Shown: positions 17,515-26,175, counted from the first letter of the stretch. The stretch is DNA of 64,000 bases from Candidatus Nitricoxidireducens bremensis (GCA_030247725.1 JAOTRT010000006.1:124001-188000), one strand, 5' to 3'. The notes: generated from the letters alone by a model not told the origin. Made by a program: numbers and translations.

Positions 17515-17858
17515 CGGCGGGCTCCGCCCAGGACGGGCGCCGGGGCGTAATGGACGGCGAGCCAGACGCTGGGTTCCGTGCCGGAGGTGGCATCCACGCG
17601 ATGCCGGCGGTGGGGCGGAATATGCACGTAGTCTCCCGGCGCCAGTCGTCGCGGTGCCGCCTCGTCGGCGAAGCGCAGGTCGGCACTGCCCGAGAGCAGG
17701 ACGACCCATTCGCCTTCCGGCTGGTCGTACCAGAAATCCGGCGGACTGGCCTGGCCGGTGGAGACGATGCGGGCGATGCGCAGGCCGGGGCAGGCAAGCA
17801 GTTCGGTGAAGACCTCGTCGGCGGAGCTTGCGGGCAGGTCGGAAAAGAGGTTGTCCAT
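17511..17858 (-). CDS. Small cupin-domain protein
   Basis: A 115-aa single-cupin protein. The first cupin motif is around GEWVVLLSGSADLRF and the second is PGDYVHIPPHRRHRV, with several histidines that could bind a metal. The same cupin is often found beside phosphoribosylaminoimidazole or unrelated genes, so a specific function is not assigned. It is probably translated with yajD through the 4-bp overlap. An in-frame upstream ATG adds ten residues; the chosen start (MDNLFSDLP) fits the family. Confidence 0.8.
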   Translation of the reverse strand: MDNLFSDLPASSADEVFTELLACPGLRIARIVSTGQASPPDFWYDQPEGEWVVLLSGSADLRFADEAAPRRLAPGDYVHIPPHRRHRVDATSGTEPSVWLAVHYAPAPVLGGARR

Positions 17859-17929
17859 GGGGATGCATTTTCCGTCGAAACGCATCGTTCCGCACGGGGT
17901 CGCGCGATAATTCCGCATCAGGAGTCGAG

Positions 17930-18829
17930 ATGCCTTCAGCTTTTCCCATCCGATATGTGGACCCGGTCTATCGCCCGCCGAGCGAGGCCGAGTCGCTGAT
18001 TCTGCCGGTGACGGACGGCTGCTCGTGGAATCGCTGCACCTTCTGCGAAATGTACACGGCACCCCAGAAGCGCTTTCGCGCTCGCCGTCCGGAGGAGGTG
18101 CTGGAGACGCTGCGCCGCTGCGGCGAAAGATTCGGTGCCGGCGTCCGGCGCGTGTTCCTCGCCGACGGCGACGCCCTGGCCCTGCCGACGCGCAGTCTGC
18201 TGGAGACGCTGGAAGCGATCCGCGTTCATCTGCCTGCCGTGAGGCGCGTTTCCAGCTACTGCCTGCCGCGCAACCTGCGGCGCAAATCCGTGTCCGAGCT
18301 GCGGGAACTGGCGGCGGCGGGATTGAGCCTGGCTTACGTCGGCGCCGAGTCCGGCGACGACGAGGTGCTGGCAAAGGTCCAAAAAGGCGAGACGCGGCAG
18401 ACGACGCTGGAGGCGCTGCGCAAGCTCGGCGATGCGGGCATCGGACGCTCGGTGATGATCCTCAACGGACTCGGCGGCAAGGCTTTTTCTTCGGCTCATG
18501 CGGCCAATTCGGCCCGCCTGCTCAACGAGGCCCAGCCGGAGTTCCTCGCTACGCTGGTGGTGAGCTTTCCGATGGGGGAGGAACGCTTCCGCGCCGGATT
18601 CCCCGGCTGGGAACCCCTGGACTGGATCGGACTGTTCTGCGAGATGGAGCGTTTCATCGACGAACTGGACCTGGAGCGCACGGTGTTCCGCAGCGATCAT
18701 GCTTCCAACTGGCTGGTGCTCAAGGGTACCCTCGGCAAGGACAAGGCACGCCTGTTGGAGCAGGTGCGGGAGGCCATCGCCGATCCCGCGGGCACACAAC
18801 TGCGGCCCGACTGGGCGCGGGGGCTTTAA
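17930..18829 (+). CDS. Radical SAM protein with CX4CX2C motif
   Basis: A 299-aa radical SAM-fold protein. The cluster motif is GCSWNRCTFCEMY. The spacing is C-x4-C-x2-C rather than the usual C-x3-C-x2-C, a variant of the COG1032-type group. Other radical SAM elements follow: VFLADGDALALPT (GGE-like strand), VSSYCLPRNL, and LAYVGAESGDDEVL. A SAM-dependent radical reaction is expected but the substrate is unknown. The ATG at 17930 has AGGAGT upstream. It stands alone and is divergent from the cupin-yajD pair. Confidence 0.85.
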   Translation: MPSAFPIRYVDPVYRPPSEAESLILPVTDGCSWNRCTFCEMYTAPQKRFRARRPEEVLETLRRCGERFGAGVRRVFLADGDALALPTRSLLETLEAIRVHLPAVRRVSSYCLPRNLRRKSVSELRELAAAGLSLAYVGAESGDDEVLAKVQKGETRQTTLEALRKLGDAGIGRSVMILNGLGGKAFSSAHAANSARLLNEAQPEFLATLVVSFPMGEERFRAGFPGWEPLDWIGLFCEMERFIDELDLERTVFRSDHASNWLVLKGTLGKDKARLLEQVREAIADPAGTQLRPDWARGL

Positions 18830-18847
18830 GAGCCTACGAAATAGGCC

Positions 18848-19252
18848 CTAAGTCCGGCCGGGTTGGTCCACGTCGCCATCGACGTAGTACCAACGGCCCT
18901 TTTCCCTCACAAAGCGGCTGAGTTCGTGGATGCGGTGGGCACGGCCGCCGACCTTGTAGCGCGCCACGAATTCGACCGTCGCATGGTCTGGGTCGAGGGC
19001 CACATGGCGTTTCACCTCCAGGCCGAGCCAATTGACCGGCATGCCGTCGGCGAGATCGAGGGATTCCGGCCGCGTGGAACGGTGCCAGGTGGCGAGCAGA
19101 TAGGGCTCCAGCCGCAGCACGTAGGCGCTGTAGCGGGAGCGCATCAGCATCTCGGCGTCGGCTGCCGCCTCGCCGCCATGGAGACGTCCGCAGCAACTCT
19201 CGTAGAGGCGTCGATGGCCGCAGGGACAGGGAGACGAAATCGTCGATGGCAT
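18848..19252 (-). CDS. YchJ family protein (NTF2-like fold with SEC-C motif)
   Basis: A 134-aa protein. The N-terminus has a SEC-C-like zinc motif (SPCPCGHRRLYESCCG). The rest is the YchJ NTF2-like domain, including MRSRYSAYVLRLEPYLLATW and the C-terminal RWYYVDGD. The ATG at 19252 places the motif seven residues in, as in the family. It is convergent with the radical SAM gene. The molecular function of YchJ is not established. Confidence 0.85.
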   Translation of the reverse strand: MPSTISSPCPCGHRRLYESCCGRLHGGEAAADAEMLMRSRYSAYVLRLEPYLLATWHRSTRPESLDLADGMPVNWLGLEVKRHVALDPDHATVEFVARYKVGGRAHRIHELSRFVREKGRWYYVDGDVDQPGRT

Positions 19253-19397
19253 CGGGTAGGCGGAGCTGCGGCGGGAGAGGGGAGTCGTCAGTATAGGCGC
19301 CAGGCGCCGGAGGAAAAGGAATACTTGCGCACCCTCCATCAAGGTTCTTCGCGCTGGGCCGTAAATCTCCCAACAGTCCATGGCTTGGGAGGGCGAC

Positions 19398-19556
19398 ATG
19401 AATTTCGACGTGATCTTCAAGGGCGTCCGCTTCTTTTCCGGGAACCTGGATGCCGTCACGGGGTTTCTGGCGAAGCAGTGGGGGTCTTCCGAAACCGCCA
19501 GCGAACTCGGCGTCAAGCTCGTGCCCGTGCTGGTGCGCGGCAGCCGCCGGCGCTGA
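19398..19556 (+). CDS. Small hypothetical protein (52 aa)
   Basis: A short gene starting MNFDVIFKGVRFFSGNLDAV, with GGGAGGGCGAC just upstream of the ATG. The product is compact with a strongly basic C-terminus (RGSRRR). It stops 12 bp before the next gene on the same strand, suggesting an operon. No family is recognised. The reading frame is supported by ribosome-site context and position rather than homology. Confidence 0.5.
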   Translation: MNFDVIFKGVRFFSGNLDAVTGFLAKQWGSSETASELGVKLVPVLVRGSRRR

Positions 19557-19568
19557 CGGGAGCCCGCC

Positions 19569-20219
19569 GTGACCGACAGTACGCTTCCCGCCGGTCCCGA
19601 GGGGCATCCCCCGGGGCGGCTGGCAGCGCTCGCGCTGCGGGCGCTGGACGGTATTCTTCATGGCGTGCAGGGGCTGCGCAACCGCATCGCCCCGCCGGTG
19701 GAGGAAGAGGATCGGCGCGAGCGCACCGGCCGGCTGCCGGCCCATCGGCAGGAAGAGCCCCCTGCCGTCGAGGCGGCGCCCGTCCATTCCGGCCATCTCC
19801 ATGCCATCCTGGTTTTTGTCCTTGCCATGGCGATCGGTGCGGTGGGCGGCATGCTGTTCTCCTACAAGGGTTTGTCGCGCATCGTCGAGACCCAGGAGTT
19901 GATGATCGACGACCTGCGGGACCAGATCACGCAACTGGAAAAGGAAGAGGCTCGCGGTTTGTCGACGCGACTCCGCTACCAGAAGGAAGCCAACGAGCTT
20001 GAGAAGGAGCTCCGCGCCGCCCGCGAGGAGATCCAGGAATACCGGGAGCGCATCGAGGAGATGGAAGCCCGGCTGGCGGCCCTCAGGCCGCCGGAGCGCC
20101 CCGTGGCGTCGCGGGGCGGTTTCGCGCGGCCGGCCCCCCAGAAGACGGGTACCTGCGCCATGGACAGCGCCAATCCGGCGGCCCTGGCCGACTGCATCGA
20201 GCGCTACAACCGCAAGTAA
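19569..20219 (+). CDS. Membrane-anchored coiled-coil protein, hypothetical
   Basis: A GTG start gives a 216-aa protein. The first 75 residues are cytoplasmic and Pro/Glu-rich. One TM helix (around ILVFVLAMAIGAVGGMLFSY, residues 80-100) is followed by a long charged coiled coil (about 105-175, with LEKEEARGLSTRLRYQKEAN and LEKELRAAREEIQEYRERIE). A short C-terminal domain has two cysteines (TCAMDSANPAALADC). The layout suggests a periplasmic or cytoplasmic scaffold. No known family is assigned. Confidence 0.65.
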   Translation: MTDSTLPAGPEGHPPGRLAALALRALDGILHGVQGLRNRIAPPVEEEDRRERTGRLPAHRQEEPPAVEAAPVHSGHLHAILVFVLAMAIGAVGGMLFSYKGLSRIVETQELMIDDLRDQITQLEKEEARGLSTRLRYQKEANELEKELRAAREEIQEYRERIEEMEARLAALRPPERPVASRGGFARPAPQKTGTCAMDSANPAALADCIERYNRK

Positions 20220-20246
20220 GGACCGATGTCGCTAGGCCTGCGGGCG

Positions 20247-21149
20247 TCAGGCGGGTTTCAGTTCGCCGCCGAGGGCCGTCGTCAGGTCGGCCAGCAGGCG
20301 TGCCAGCTCGCCGCTCATCAAGGCGAAATCCACATCGAACTGCTCGTCGGCGGTTTCCGCCGACTGTTCCGCTTCTTCCTTCAGGATGTCCAGGAAGGCG
20401 AGGCGCTTGATCTGCAGCTTCTCGCTGAGGACGAAGGAAACCTTGTCGTTCCAGGTCAGCCCGAGCTTGGCGGCGATCTTGCCGGCGGCGATGTGGGCGC
20501 GGATTTCGTCGCCTTCGAGGGCGTGGTGCACATAGCGGATCGCCGACTGGCCTTCGCTCGCCGAGCGCAACTCCAGGTCCCGGTCGATGGTGAAGCCGGC
20601 CGGCGGATCGCCGGCGGCGATCCAGTCCGTCATGGCGGTGGTGGGGGAGACCTGGGTCTGCAGGGGGCGCAGGGCGATGCCCTCCAGCGTCTGTTGGAGC
20701 ACTTCGAGGAATTCGTCGGCGCGCGCATCGGAGCCGGCATCGATGATCAGCCAGCCGTTTACGGGGTCGATCCAGCACCAGGTTGTACGCCGCCGCGTGA
20801 AGGCGCGGGGCAGCAGTTCCTCGGTCACCCGCTCCCGCAGGTCGCGTAGTTCCTTGCGGCCCACTTTGCGGTCCTGCTCCGCCTCGATCTTTGCCGCCCG
20901 CTCCTGGGCTTCCTGCCGCACCACGGTGGTGGGCAGCAGTTTCTGTTCGACGCCGAGGGCCAGCAGCCACTGGCGATTCACCGTGTGGACGAAGGCGCCT
21001 TCCTGGCGCGGATAGACCCAGCCGCGGCTGAACATGTCCATGCTGCCGCAGCGGGCGAGGGGATGGCGGGCCAGGGCGGCTTCCAGGGTGTCGAGCGTCA
21101 TGTCCCAGCCAGCGGGCAAACGATAGATGCGAAGACTGCGGAACCACAT
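20247..21149 (-). CDS. rdgC: Recombination-associated protein RdgC
   Basis: A 300-aa protein beginning MWFRSLRIYRL, the RdgC N-terminus. The family forms a ring dimer that binds double-stranded DNA and limits RecA activity. Further family segments are FSRGWVYPRQEG and KLGLTWNDKVSFVLSEKLQI. The length matches the usual 300 residues. It is monocistronic and divergent from the FecR-type gene. Confidence 0.93.
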   Translation of the reverse strand: MWFRSLRIYRLPAGWDMTLDTLEAALARHPLARCGSMDMFSRGWVYPRQEGAFVHTVNRQWLLALGVEQKLLPTTVVRQEAQERAAKIEAEQDRKVGRKELRDLRERVTEELLPRAFTRRRTTWCWIDPVNGWLIIDAGSDARADEFLEVLQQTLEGIALRPLQTQVSPTTAMTDWIAAGDPPAGFTIDRDLELRSASEGQSAIRYVHHALEGDEIRAHIAAGKIAAKLGLTWNDKVSFVLSEKLQIKRLAFLDILKEEAEQSAETADEQFDVDFALMSGELARLLADLTTALGGELKPA

Positions 21150-21320
21150 GGGATGTCACCTGAGAAAGCGGGAAGGAAGGCGGCCGGTCAGCCTGTCGCG
21201 CACACGGGGCCGGCCTGCCGCAAGGGCAGGGCGCGATTCTACCCGATGGCCGGTCGTTGCCCTGACCGGGATGGGCATGCTTGAATAGGGGGCAAGGACA
21301 TCCACTCGAATCCACTCGCC

Positions 21321-22619
21321 ATGACACCCATGCAGACATTCCCCGCCGCCCGTTTCCTCCTGATCAAGCTTGTCTGCCTGCTGGCGTTGGGGTGCGGCGG
21401 CTCTGCCCTTGCGACCGAACCGTCGTCGGACAGCGTCGGTCAGCCCTTCGCCAAGGTCTGGCGTATTCGCGGCGAGGTTTTCGCCTCGGGGCCGGAACCG
21501 GGCCGTACCCGCCGCCTCCAGGAGGGTTCTGCCATCAACGTCGGCGACCGCATCCGGGCCTTGGGTAGCGGCGAGGCCGTGCTGAAGACCGCCGATGCCG
21601 GCATTGTCGCCGTGCGTCCGGGAACCGAGTTTGTCGCCGAGAACTTTGTTGCCGCCGGCAAGCCGACCGACACATCCGTGCTGCGCGTTTTTTCCGGCTC
21701 CCTGCGGGTGCTCACCGGCTGGATCGGTCAGCTCAATCGCAGCGGCCACAAGGTCCATACGCCGACGGCCACCATCGGTATCCGCGGCACCGACCACGAG
21801 CCCTATGTGATGTCGGCCGAGATGGCAGCCAAGACGTCCTACAAGGAAGGTACCTACAACAAGGTGAACCGAGGACGCACGGCCCTGGAGGTCGGCGAAC
21901 ACAGCCTCGATATCGAGGCCGGCCGCGTCGGCTTTGCCCAGGCGCCGAAGTTCAAGAAGCGGGCGCTGCTGACGGTACTGATGCCGGTGCTGCTCGACAA
22001 GATTCCGGACTTCTATGTGCCGGGCGAGTTCGATGCGGAGTTGGATCGGCATTCGGCAACCATGGATGCCGAAAGCCGTCGCGAGTTGGAGAAGATCGGT
22101 GGTTCCGTGCCCCAGGAAGCGGCGGCGCCGGTTGTGGCTGTTGCGCCGCCGGTCCAGGCGGCGGTGGCGGCAACCCCTGTGCCGACGGTATCCGGGGTTC
22201 CTCTGCCGGCTGGTTGCGATCCGGCAGCGACGGGCAGGGCGTGGGTCGAGGCCTTGGACGGCGCCATCACCCGGCTCGATGCCGACGCCATCGTGGCGGC
22301 CTTCGCGCCCGACGTGGTGGTGCGGGCCTCGGTACGCAACAAGGAGGGGGCCCTGACGACCGTGGAGCTCGGTCGCGACGAACTCGCCCGCAGTACGCTC
22401 TCGGCGGTGAAGAGCCTGGAAGACTATCGCCACCGGCGCGTGTCGATGGAGTCCGTACTCGTTGGTGGAGCCTGTGATCGCATCGCCGTCAAATCCGTGG
22501 TGATCGAGCAGGGCCGCCAGTCGGGCAAGTCCTTCCGCTTCGAGTCGCTGGAGGAGTACCTGATCGAGAAACGCGACGGCAAGTGGCTTGCCGTGAAGGC
22601 CGAGACGACCCAGCGCTAG
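21321..22619 (+). CDS. Secreted FecR-domain protein with C-terminal NTF2-like domain
   Basis: A 432-aa protein with an N-terminal signal peptide (hydrophobic LLIKLVCLLALGCGGSALA). The FecR beta-rich domain follows: INVGDRIRALGSGEAVL, then FSGSLRVLTGWIG and TATIGIRGTD. After an Ala/Pro-rich linker (about residues 265-290), the C-terminal 130 residues look like an NTF2/SnoaL domain (DADAIVAAFAPDVVVRA). No TonB-dependent receptor or ECF sigma gene is adjacent, so classical iron signalling is not indicated. It probably acts in the periplasm. Confidence 0.8.
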   Translation: MTPMQTFPAARFLLIKLVCLLALGCGGSALATEPSSDSVGQPFAKVWRIRGEVFASGPEPGRTRRLQEGSAINVGDRIRALGSGEAVLKTADAGIVAVRPGTEFVAENFVAAGKPTDTSVLRVFSGSLRVLTGWIGQLNRSGHKVHTPTATIGIRGTDHEPYVMSAEMAAKTSYKEGTYNKVNRGRTALEVGEHSLDIEAGRVGFAQAPKFKKRALLTVLMPVLLDKIPDFYVPGEFDAELDRHSATMDAESRRELEKIGGSVPQEAAAPVVAVAPPVQAAVAATPVPTVSGVPLPAGCDPAATGRAWVEALDGAITRLDADAIVAAFAPDVVVRASVRNKEGALTTVELGRDELARSTLSAVKSLEDYRHRRVSMESVLVGGACDRIAVKSVVIEQGRQSGKSFRFESLEEYLIEKRDGKWLAVKAETTQR

Positions 22620-22656
22620 TTCCGTCCGGCCCCGGCCGCCGTGGGGCCGGCCTGAC

Positions 22657-22998
22657 TCAGGCCTTCTTGACGAACTCGGACTTCAACTGCATCGCGCCGA
22701 TGCCGTCGATCTTGCAGTCGATGTCGTGGTCGCCGTCCACGAGGCGGATGTTTTTGACCTTTGTGCCGACCTTGACGACCAGGGACGAGCCCTTGACCTT
22801 CAGGTCCTTGATGACGGTGACGGCATCGCCGTCCTGCAGCAGATTGCCCACTGCGTCACGCACCTGCTTCGTCTGTTCCGGTGTTTCCGCCGCGGCGGCA
22901 ATGGGCCATTCATGGGCACATTCGGGGCAGATATAGAGGGTGCCGTCTTCATAGGTGAATTCGGAACCGCACCGGGGACATGGGGGCAGGGCGCTCAT
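22657..22998 (-). CDS. yjdM: Zinc ribbon protein YjdM (PhnA)
   Basis: A 113-aa protein. The N-terminal zinc ribbon has CPRCGSEF...CPECAHEW (CxxC-x14-CxxC), and the C-terminal SH3-like domain reads [17 protein letters not shown]. It was formerly called PhnA but is not the phosphonoacetate hydrolase. Length and motifs match the E. coli YjdM family. The function is not well defined. Confidence 0.92.
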   Translation of the reverse strand: MSALPPCPRCGSEFTYEDGTLYICPECAHEWPIAAAAETPEQTKQVRDAVGNLLQDGDAVTVIKDLKVKGSSLVVKVGTKVKNIRLVDGDHDIDCKIDGIGAMQLKSEFVKKA

Positions 22999-23014
22999 GG
23001 GGGACTTCCAGGGG

Positions 23015-23413
23015 TCAATGCTTGTTGAACTTCTCGGCGAGCTTGAGCAGCTTTTCCTGGTGTTGCTTGGCTGCCAGTTCCGCCTTGTGCTGTTCCGCCT
23101 TCTTCCGGAAACGCTCGCGCAGGGTGTCCAGCGCTTGCTGCTTCTGCTCCGCCGTCACTTCCCCGGCGGGAGCGCCGTCCAGGTCGAAGCGGGCATCGGC
23201 CTGGGACAGGAGCTTGAGGTAGCGCGTGGAGGCCGTATGCATGCGCATGGCCGAGCGCAACTGCTGCATGTCGAGCTCGGGCATGCGCTCCTTGATGACC
23301 TTGTGGATGCCGAGCGCCAAGGGCTGGCAATCGCGGATCACCTTGAAGGATGAGGCCAGGGTGTCAAGGACCGGATTGCGGGAACGGGGAGGCTTCTGCT
23401 CGGCGGTAGACAT
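23015..23413 (-). CDS. ProQ/FinO-family RNA-binding protein
   Basis: A 132-aa basic protein. The FinO/ProQ domain covers residues 15-85, including [16 protein letters not shown] and [20 protein letters not shown], the RNA-binding face of the family. The C-terminal 40 residues are a highly charged helix ([20 protein letters not shown]). It is a likely small RNA chaperone. The C-terminal Tudor domain of full ProQ is absent, so it is a minimal FinO-like type. It follows the small winged-helix gene on the same strand. Confidence 0.87.
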   Translation of the reverse strand: MSTAEQKPPRSRNPVLDTLASSFKVIRDCQPLALGIHKVIKERMPELDMQQLRSAMRMHTASTRYLKLLSQADARFDLDGAPAGEVTAEQKQQALDTLRERFRKKAEQHKAELAAKQHQEKLLKLAEKFNKH

Positions 23414-23453
23414 CGTCGACGGACTCGTGGCGGTAAAAACGGGCGTGCTGCCT

Positions 23454-23699
23454 TCAGCGGCTGGGTTTCCGGCCGGGAGATGCCGCCGGCACGTAGCCGG
23501 AGATGCGGCAGAGCATGCCCTCGATCGCCTTGCCGTTGTCGAAGCGCGTCACGCTGCAGCGGGAAATCTCGCCCCGCGCCGACAGGTCGGACAGGGACAG
23601 CCGCACTTTGGACAGCGGGATGCCGGTGGCTGCCGCAATCTCGGAATCGAGGAGTTGGCCATGCTTCTTCAGCTGCTGCAGGATGGGAGATGTATTCAT
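23454..23699 (-). CDS. Small winged-helix protein, hypothetical
   Basis: An 81-aa protein with a helix-turn-helix pattern (LQQLKKHGQLLDSEIAAATG, then LSKVRLSLSDLSARGEISRC) ending in a beta wing. It is probably a DNA-binding regulator, though a similar fold can bind RNA. It lies 40 bp upstream of the proQ-like gene on the same strand, so the two may be co-transcribed. The target is unknown. Confidence 0.68.
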   Translation of the reverse strand: MNTSPILQQLKKHGQLLDSEIAAATGIPLSKVRLSLSDLSARGEISRCSVTRFDNGKAIEGMLCRISGYVPAASPGRKPSR

Positions 23700-23769
23700 G
23701 GGAGCTTTCCTGAAACCGTCGTCGAAAGGTAGCGGACCTGCACAGACTTCCGAAAAGGAAAAAGGGAAA

Positions 23770-23797
23770 GGGGTTGGCTGATTTCTCGGCCAACCCC
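23770..23797 (-). terminator. Intrinsic terminator downstream of the 23938-24605 gene pair
   Basis: A 9-bp stem (GGGGTTGGC/GCCAACCCC) with a 10-nt loop. On the minus strand it is followed by a T-rich run (CTTTCCCTTTTTCC). It lies 140 bp beyond the stop at 23938 and upstream of the winged-helix gene. The rest of 23700-23937 holds nothing recognisable. Confidence 0.75.
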
Positions 23798-23937
23798 TCG
23801 CTTATCTGGCGGCGGGATTCTATCAGATCCGGCGGTCCGGTGCGGGGTCATTTTCATCGTGTCCTGTGGCGAGGCCCGGGCGGGATATGCATGGCAGGAA
23901 CCTTCAGCGTACAGCCTGCAGGCTTGAACCGCCCCGT

Positions 23938-24171
23938 CTAGGCAGCCGTCTTCCGTTCCGGATTCAGGGCGGCCTTCATCCGTGCGCGTTGCTCCGACGA
24001 GTTGATGGCGGTCACCTGTTTGCCGAAGGCGTCCCTCTCGGCCACCCCTCGCCGGGTCGCCATGATCGACTTGATGCAGCGCCAACGCGATCCGCCTTTG
24101 GTGTGGATCTGGCGCATTTCCGTCTTCGGATGATGTTTGCCGCAGTGATAGCAATAGGCCGTGTCGGACAT
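23938..24171 (-). CDS. Small zinc-finger-like hypothetical protein (77 aa)
   Basis: Starts MSDTAYCYHCGKHHPKTEMR. The CYHCGKHH segment plus a later single cysteine (SRWRC) suggests a metal-binding site. The C-terminus is basic (SSEQRARMKAALNPERKTAA). It follows the gene at 24174 after 2 bp on the same strand, implying translational coupling. The function is unknown. Confidence 0.6.
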   Translation of the reverse strand: MSDTAYCYHCGKHHPKTEMRQIHTKGGSRWRCIKSIMATRRGVAERDAFGKQVTAINSSEQRARMKAALNPERKTAA

Positions 24172-24173
24172 GG

Positions 24174-24605
24174 TTAATCGATCTTTCTATAGACCTGCGT
24201 GAATCGGTGGTGCTCGGCGATGCCGAAATCTCCCGCCCCATATTGCAGCAGCCAGTCTCCGGCCTTTCCCTGCAGCAGATCGCCGCCGGCCGACCGGGCG
24301 GCCGTAAAGGGCTGGGACATGCGCTTGGCGAGAACCGGCAGCGGCCTGGCTTTGTAGCGGCCGTCCGCGCCGGCCGCGGTGGGCGGTTCCGCCTCGTACT
24401 TGGCATCGAAACGGCTGCGGGCAACGGCCCAACGGCTGCCGGTGGAGCCGGTAATCAGCGCATCGCCGACCTGATAGCGGTTGAGGCCTTCCAGGCTGAG
24501 CAGCTCGCCATCCCGGCCGGCGAAGGCCACGGTGACGACTTCCGTCTTGACGTAGCGCTCGGCCGCCGGGTCGGATGTCAGGTCGATGTCCGTTAGCTTG
24601 ATCAT
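24174..24605 (-). CDS. PGDYG-like domain protein, hypothetical
   Basis: A 143-aa soluble protein. The C-terminal LLQYGAGDFGIAEHHRFTQV segment matches the pattern that names the PGDYG family (here AGDFG). The middle holds a VGDALITGSTGSRWAVARS strand pair. No catalytic motif is visible. It is the first gene of a two-gene unit with the 77-aa protein. The family call is moderate and the function unknown. Confidence 0.6.
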   Translation of the reverse strand: MIKLTDIDLTSDPAAERYVKTEVVTVAFAGRDGELLSLEGLNRYQVGDALITGSTGSRWAVARSRFDAKYEAEPPTAAGADGRYKARPLPVLAKRMSQPFTAARSAGGDLLQGKAGDWLLQYGAGDFGIAEHHRFTQVYRKID

Positions 24606-24657
24606 GTCCGGTCTGTGTTCCGGCCTCGCGCGGGCCCGTATGTCGATCGCCGAAAAA

Positions 24658-24690
24658 GCAAAAGCCCAATCGCTGGGATTGGGCTTTTGC
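24658..24690 (-). terminator. Terminator hairpin after tRNA-Asn
   Basis: A perfect 14-bp stem (GCAAAAGCCCAATC) with 5-nt loop. It contains runs of four A and four T at both ends, so it can work in both directions. It lies 18 bp downstream of the tRNA 3' end on the minus strand. Confidence 0.85.
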
Positions 24691-24708
24691 AGGAACTGCG
24701 GAATTCTT

Positions 24709-24784
24709 TGGCTCCCCGACCTGGGCTCGAACCAGGGACCTACGGATTAACAGTCCGGCGCTCTACCGACTGAGCTATCGGGGA
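24709..24784 (-). tRNA. tRNA-Asn (GTT)
   Basis: A 76-nt cloverleaf. The acceptor stem is TCCCCGA/TCGGGGA with discriminator G and encoded CCA. The D-arm begins GCTCAGTCGG, the anticodon loop is CTGTTAA (anticodon GTT), and the T-arm contains GGTTCGAGCC. Confidence 0.97.
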
Positions 24785-24845
24785 ATTGAAGCGGCGCGAA
24801 TTATAACTTTGATGTCGCGCCGCCGCAAACTTTTTTGCGACTTTT

Positions 24846-26051
24846 TTACGCCTTGATCACCGCGGCGATGGCCTTGGCCACGTAGTCGATGTTCTTGGTG
24901 TTCAGCGCGGCGACGCAGATGCGGCCGGTGCCGACGGCGTAGATGGCGTACTCGGCGCGCATCTTCTCCACCTGGGCGGCGGTGAGGCCGGTATAGGAAA
25001 ACATGCCGCGCTGGACGTTGATGAAATCGAAGTTTGCGGCGCCTTCGGCCTTGAGCTTGGCCACCAGGCTGGTGCGCATGGCGCGAATGCGGTCGCGCAT
25101 GCCGGCGAGCTCGTCTTCCCACATCTGGCGCAGTTCGGGGCTGGAGAGCACGGCCGCGACGACGGCGCCGCCGTGGGTGGGCGGGTTGGAGTAGTTGGTA
25201 CGGATGACGCGCTTCACCTGGGACAGCACGCGGGCCGACTCGTCCTTGCCGGCGGTGACGACGGTCAGGGCACCGACGCGCTCGCCGTAGAGCGAGAAGG
25301 ACTTGGAGAAGGAGCTGGAGATGAAGAACTGCAGGCCGGAGGCGGCGAACAGGTCGAGGGCGACGGCGTCCTGCTTGATGCCGTCGGCGAAGCCCTGGTA
25401 GGCCATGTCGATGAAGGCGACGAGGTTCTTTTCCTTGACGGCGGCGACCACTTCCTTCCACTGGTCGGCGCTGAGATCGGCGCCGGTGGGGTTGTGGCAG
25501 CAGGCGTGCAGCACGACGACGGACTTGGGCGCCATGGCGGCCAGCGCGGCCTTCATGCCGGCGAAATCGACGCCGCGGGTGGCGGCATCGTAGTAGGCGT
25601 AGTCCTCGACCGTGAAGCCGGCGGACTCGAACAGGGCGCGGTGGTTCTCCCAGCTCGGGTTGCTGATATAGACCTTGGATTCGGGCAGCAGGCGCTTCAG
25701 GTAGTCGGCGCCGACCTTGAGGGCGCCGGTGCCGCCGAGGCACTGGCAGGTGATGGCGCGGCCGGCGGCCAGCAGTTCGGAGTCCTTGCCGAACAGCAGG
25801 TTCTGCACGGCGCCGTTGTAGGCGGGCGTGCCTTCGATGGGCTGGTAGCCGCGCGGCGGCTGGGTTTCGAGGCGGGCCTTTTCGGCGGCCTTGACGGCGG
25901 CCAGCAGCGGGATCTTGCCGTCGTCGCCGAAATACACGCCGACGCCGAGGTTCACCTTGGCGGGGTTCGTTTCGGCGTTGAAGGCTTCGTTGAGGCCAAG
26001 AATCGGGTCGCGCGGCGCCATTTCAACGGCGGCGAAGAGGGAAGCGGTCAT
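24846..26051 (-). CDS. tyrB: Aromatic amino acid / aspartate aminotransferase (TyrB type)
   Basis: A 401-aa class I PLP aminotransferase. The PLP-lysine motif SSSFSKSFSLYGERVGAL is present, as are HACCHNPTGADLS and the N-terminal APRDPILGLNEAFN. This set is that of the AspC/TyrB family, which transfers amino groups between Asp, Tyr or Phe and 2-oxoglutarate. The SLYGERVG context does not separate TyrB from AspC with certainty. It is divergent from uvrB. Confidence 0.88.
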   Translation of the reverse strand: MTASLFAAVEMAPRDPILGLNEAFNAETNPAKVNLGVGVYFGDDGKIPLLAAVKAAEKARLETQPPRGYQPIEGTPAYNGAVQNLLFGKDSELLAAGRAITCQCLGGTGALKVGADYLKRLLPESKVYISNPSWENHRALFESAGFTVEDYAYYDAATRGVDFAGMKAALAAMAPKSVVVLHACCHNPTGADLSADQWKEVVAAVKEKNLVAFIDMAYQGFADGIKQDAVALDLFAASGLQFFISSSFSKSFSLYGERVGALTVVTAGKDESARVLSQVKRVIRTNYSNPPTHGGAVVAAVLSSPELRQMWEDELAGMRDRIRAMRTSLVAKLKAEGAANFDFINVQRGMFSYTGLTAAQVEKMRAEYAIYAVGTGRICVAALNTKNIDYVAKAIAAVIKA

Positions 26052-26175
26052 GTCAGCTCCAGTGGGGTTTGGTCGGTGCGGCGGGGTTCGCTTTGTGCCG
26101 CAAAGCGCGCAATAATACCTGATTGACCGGCTTCATTTCCACGCCGGTTTTTATCGGGCAATCAACGACTTTTCG

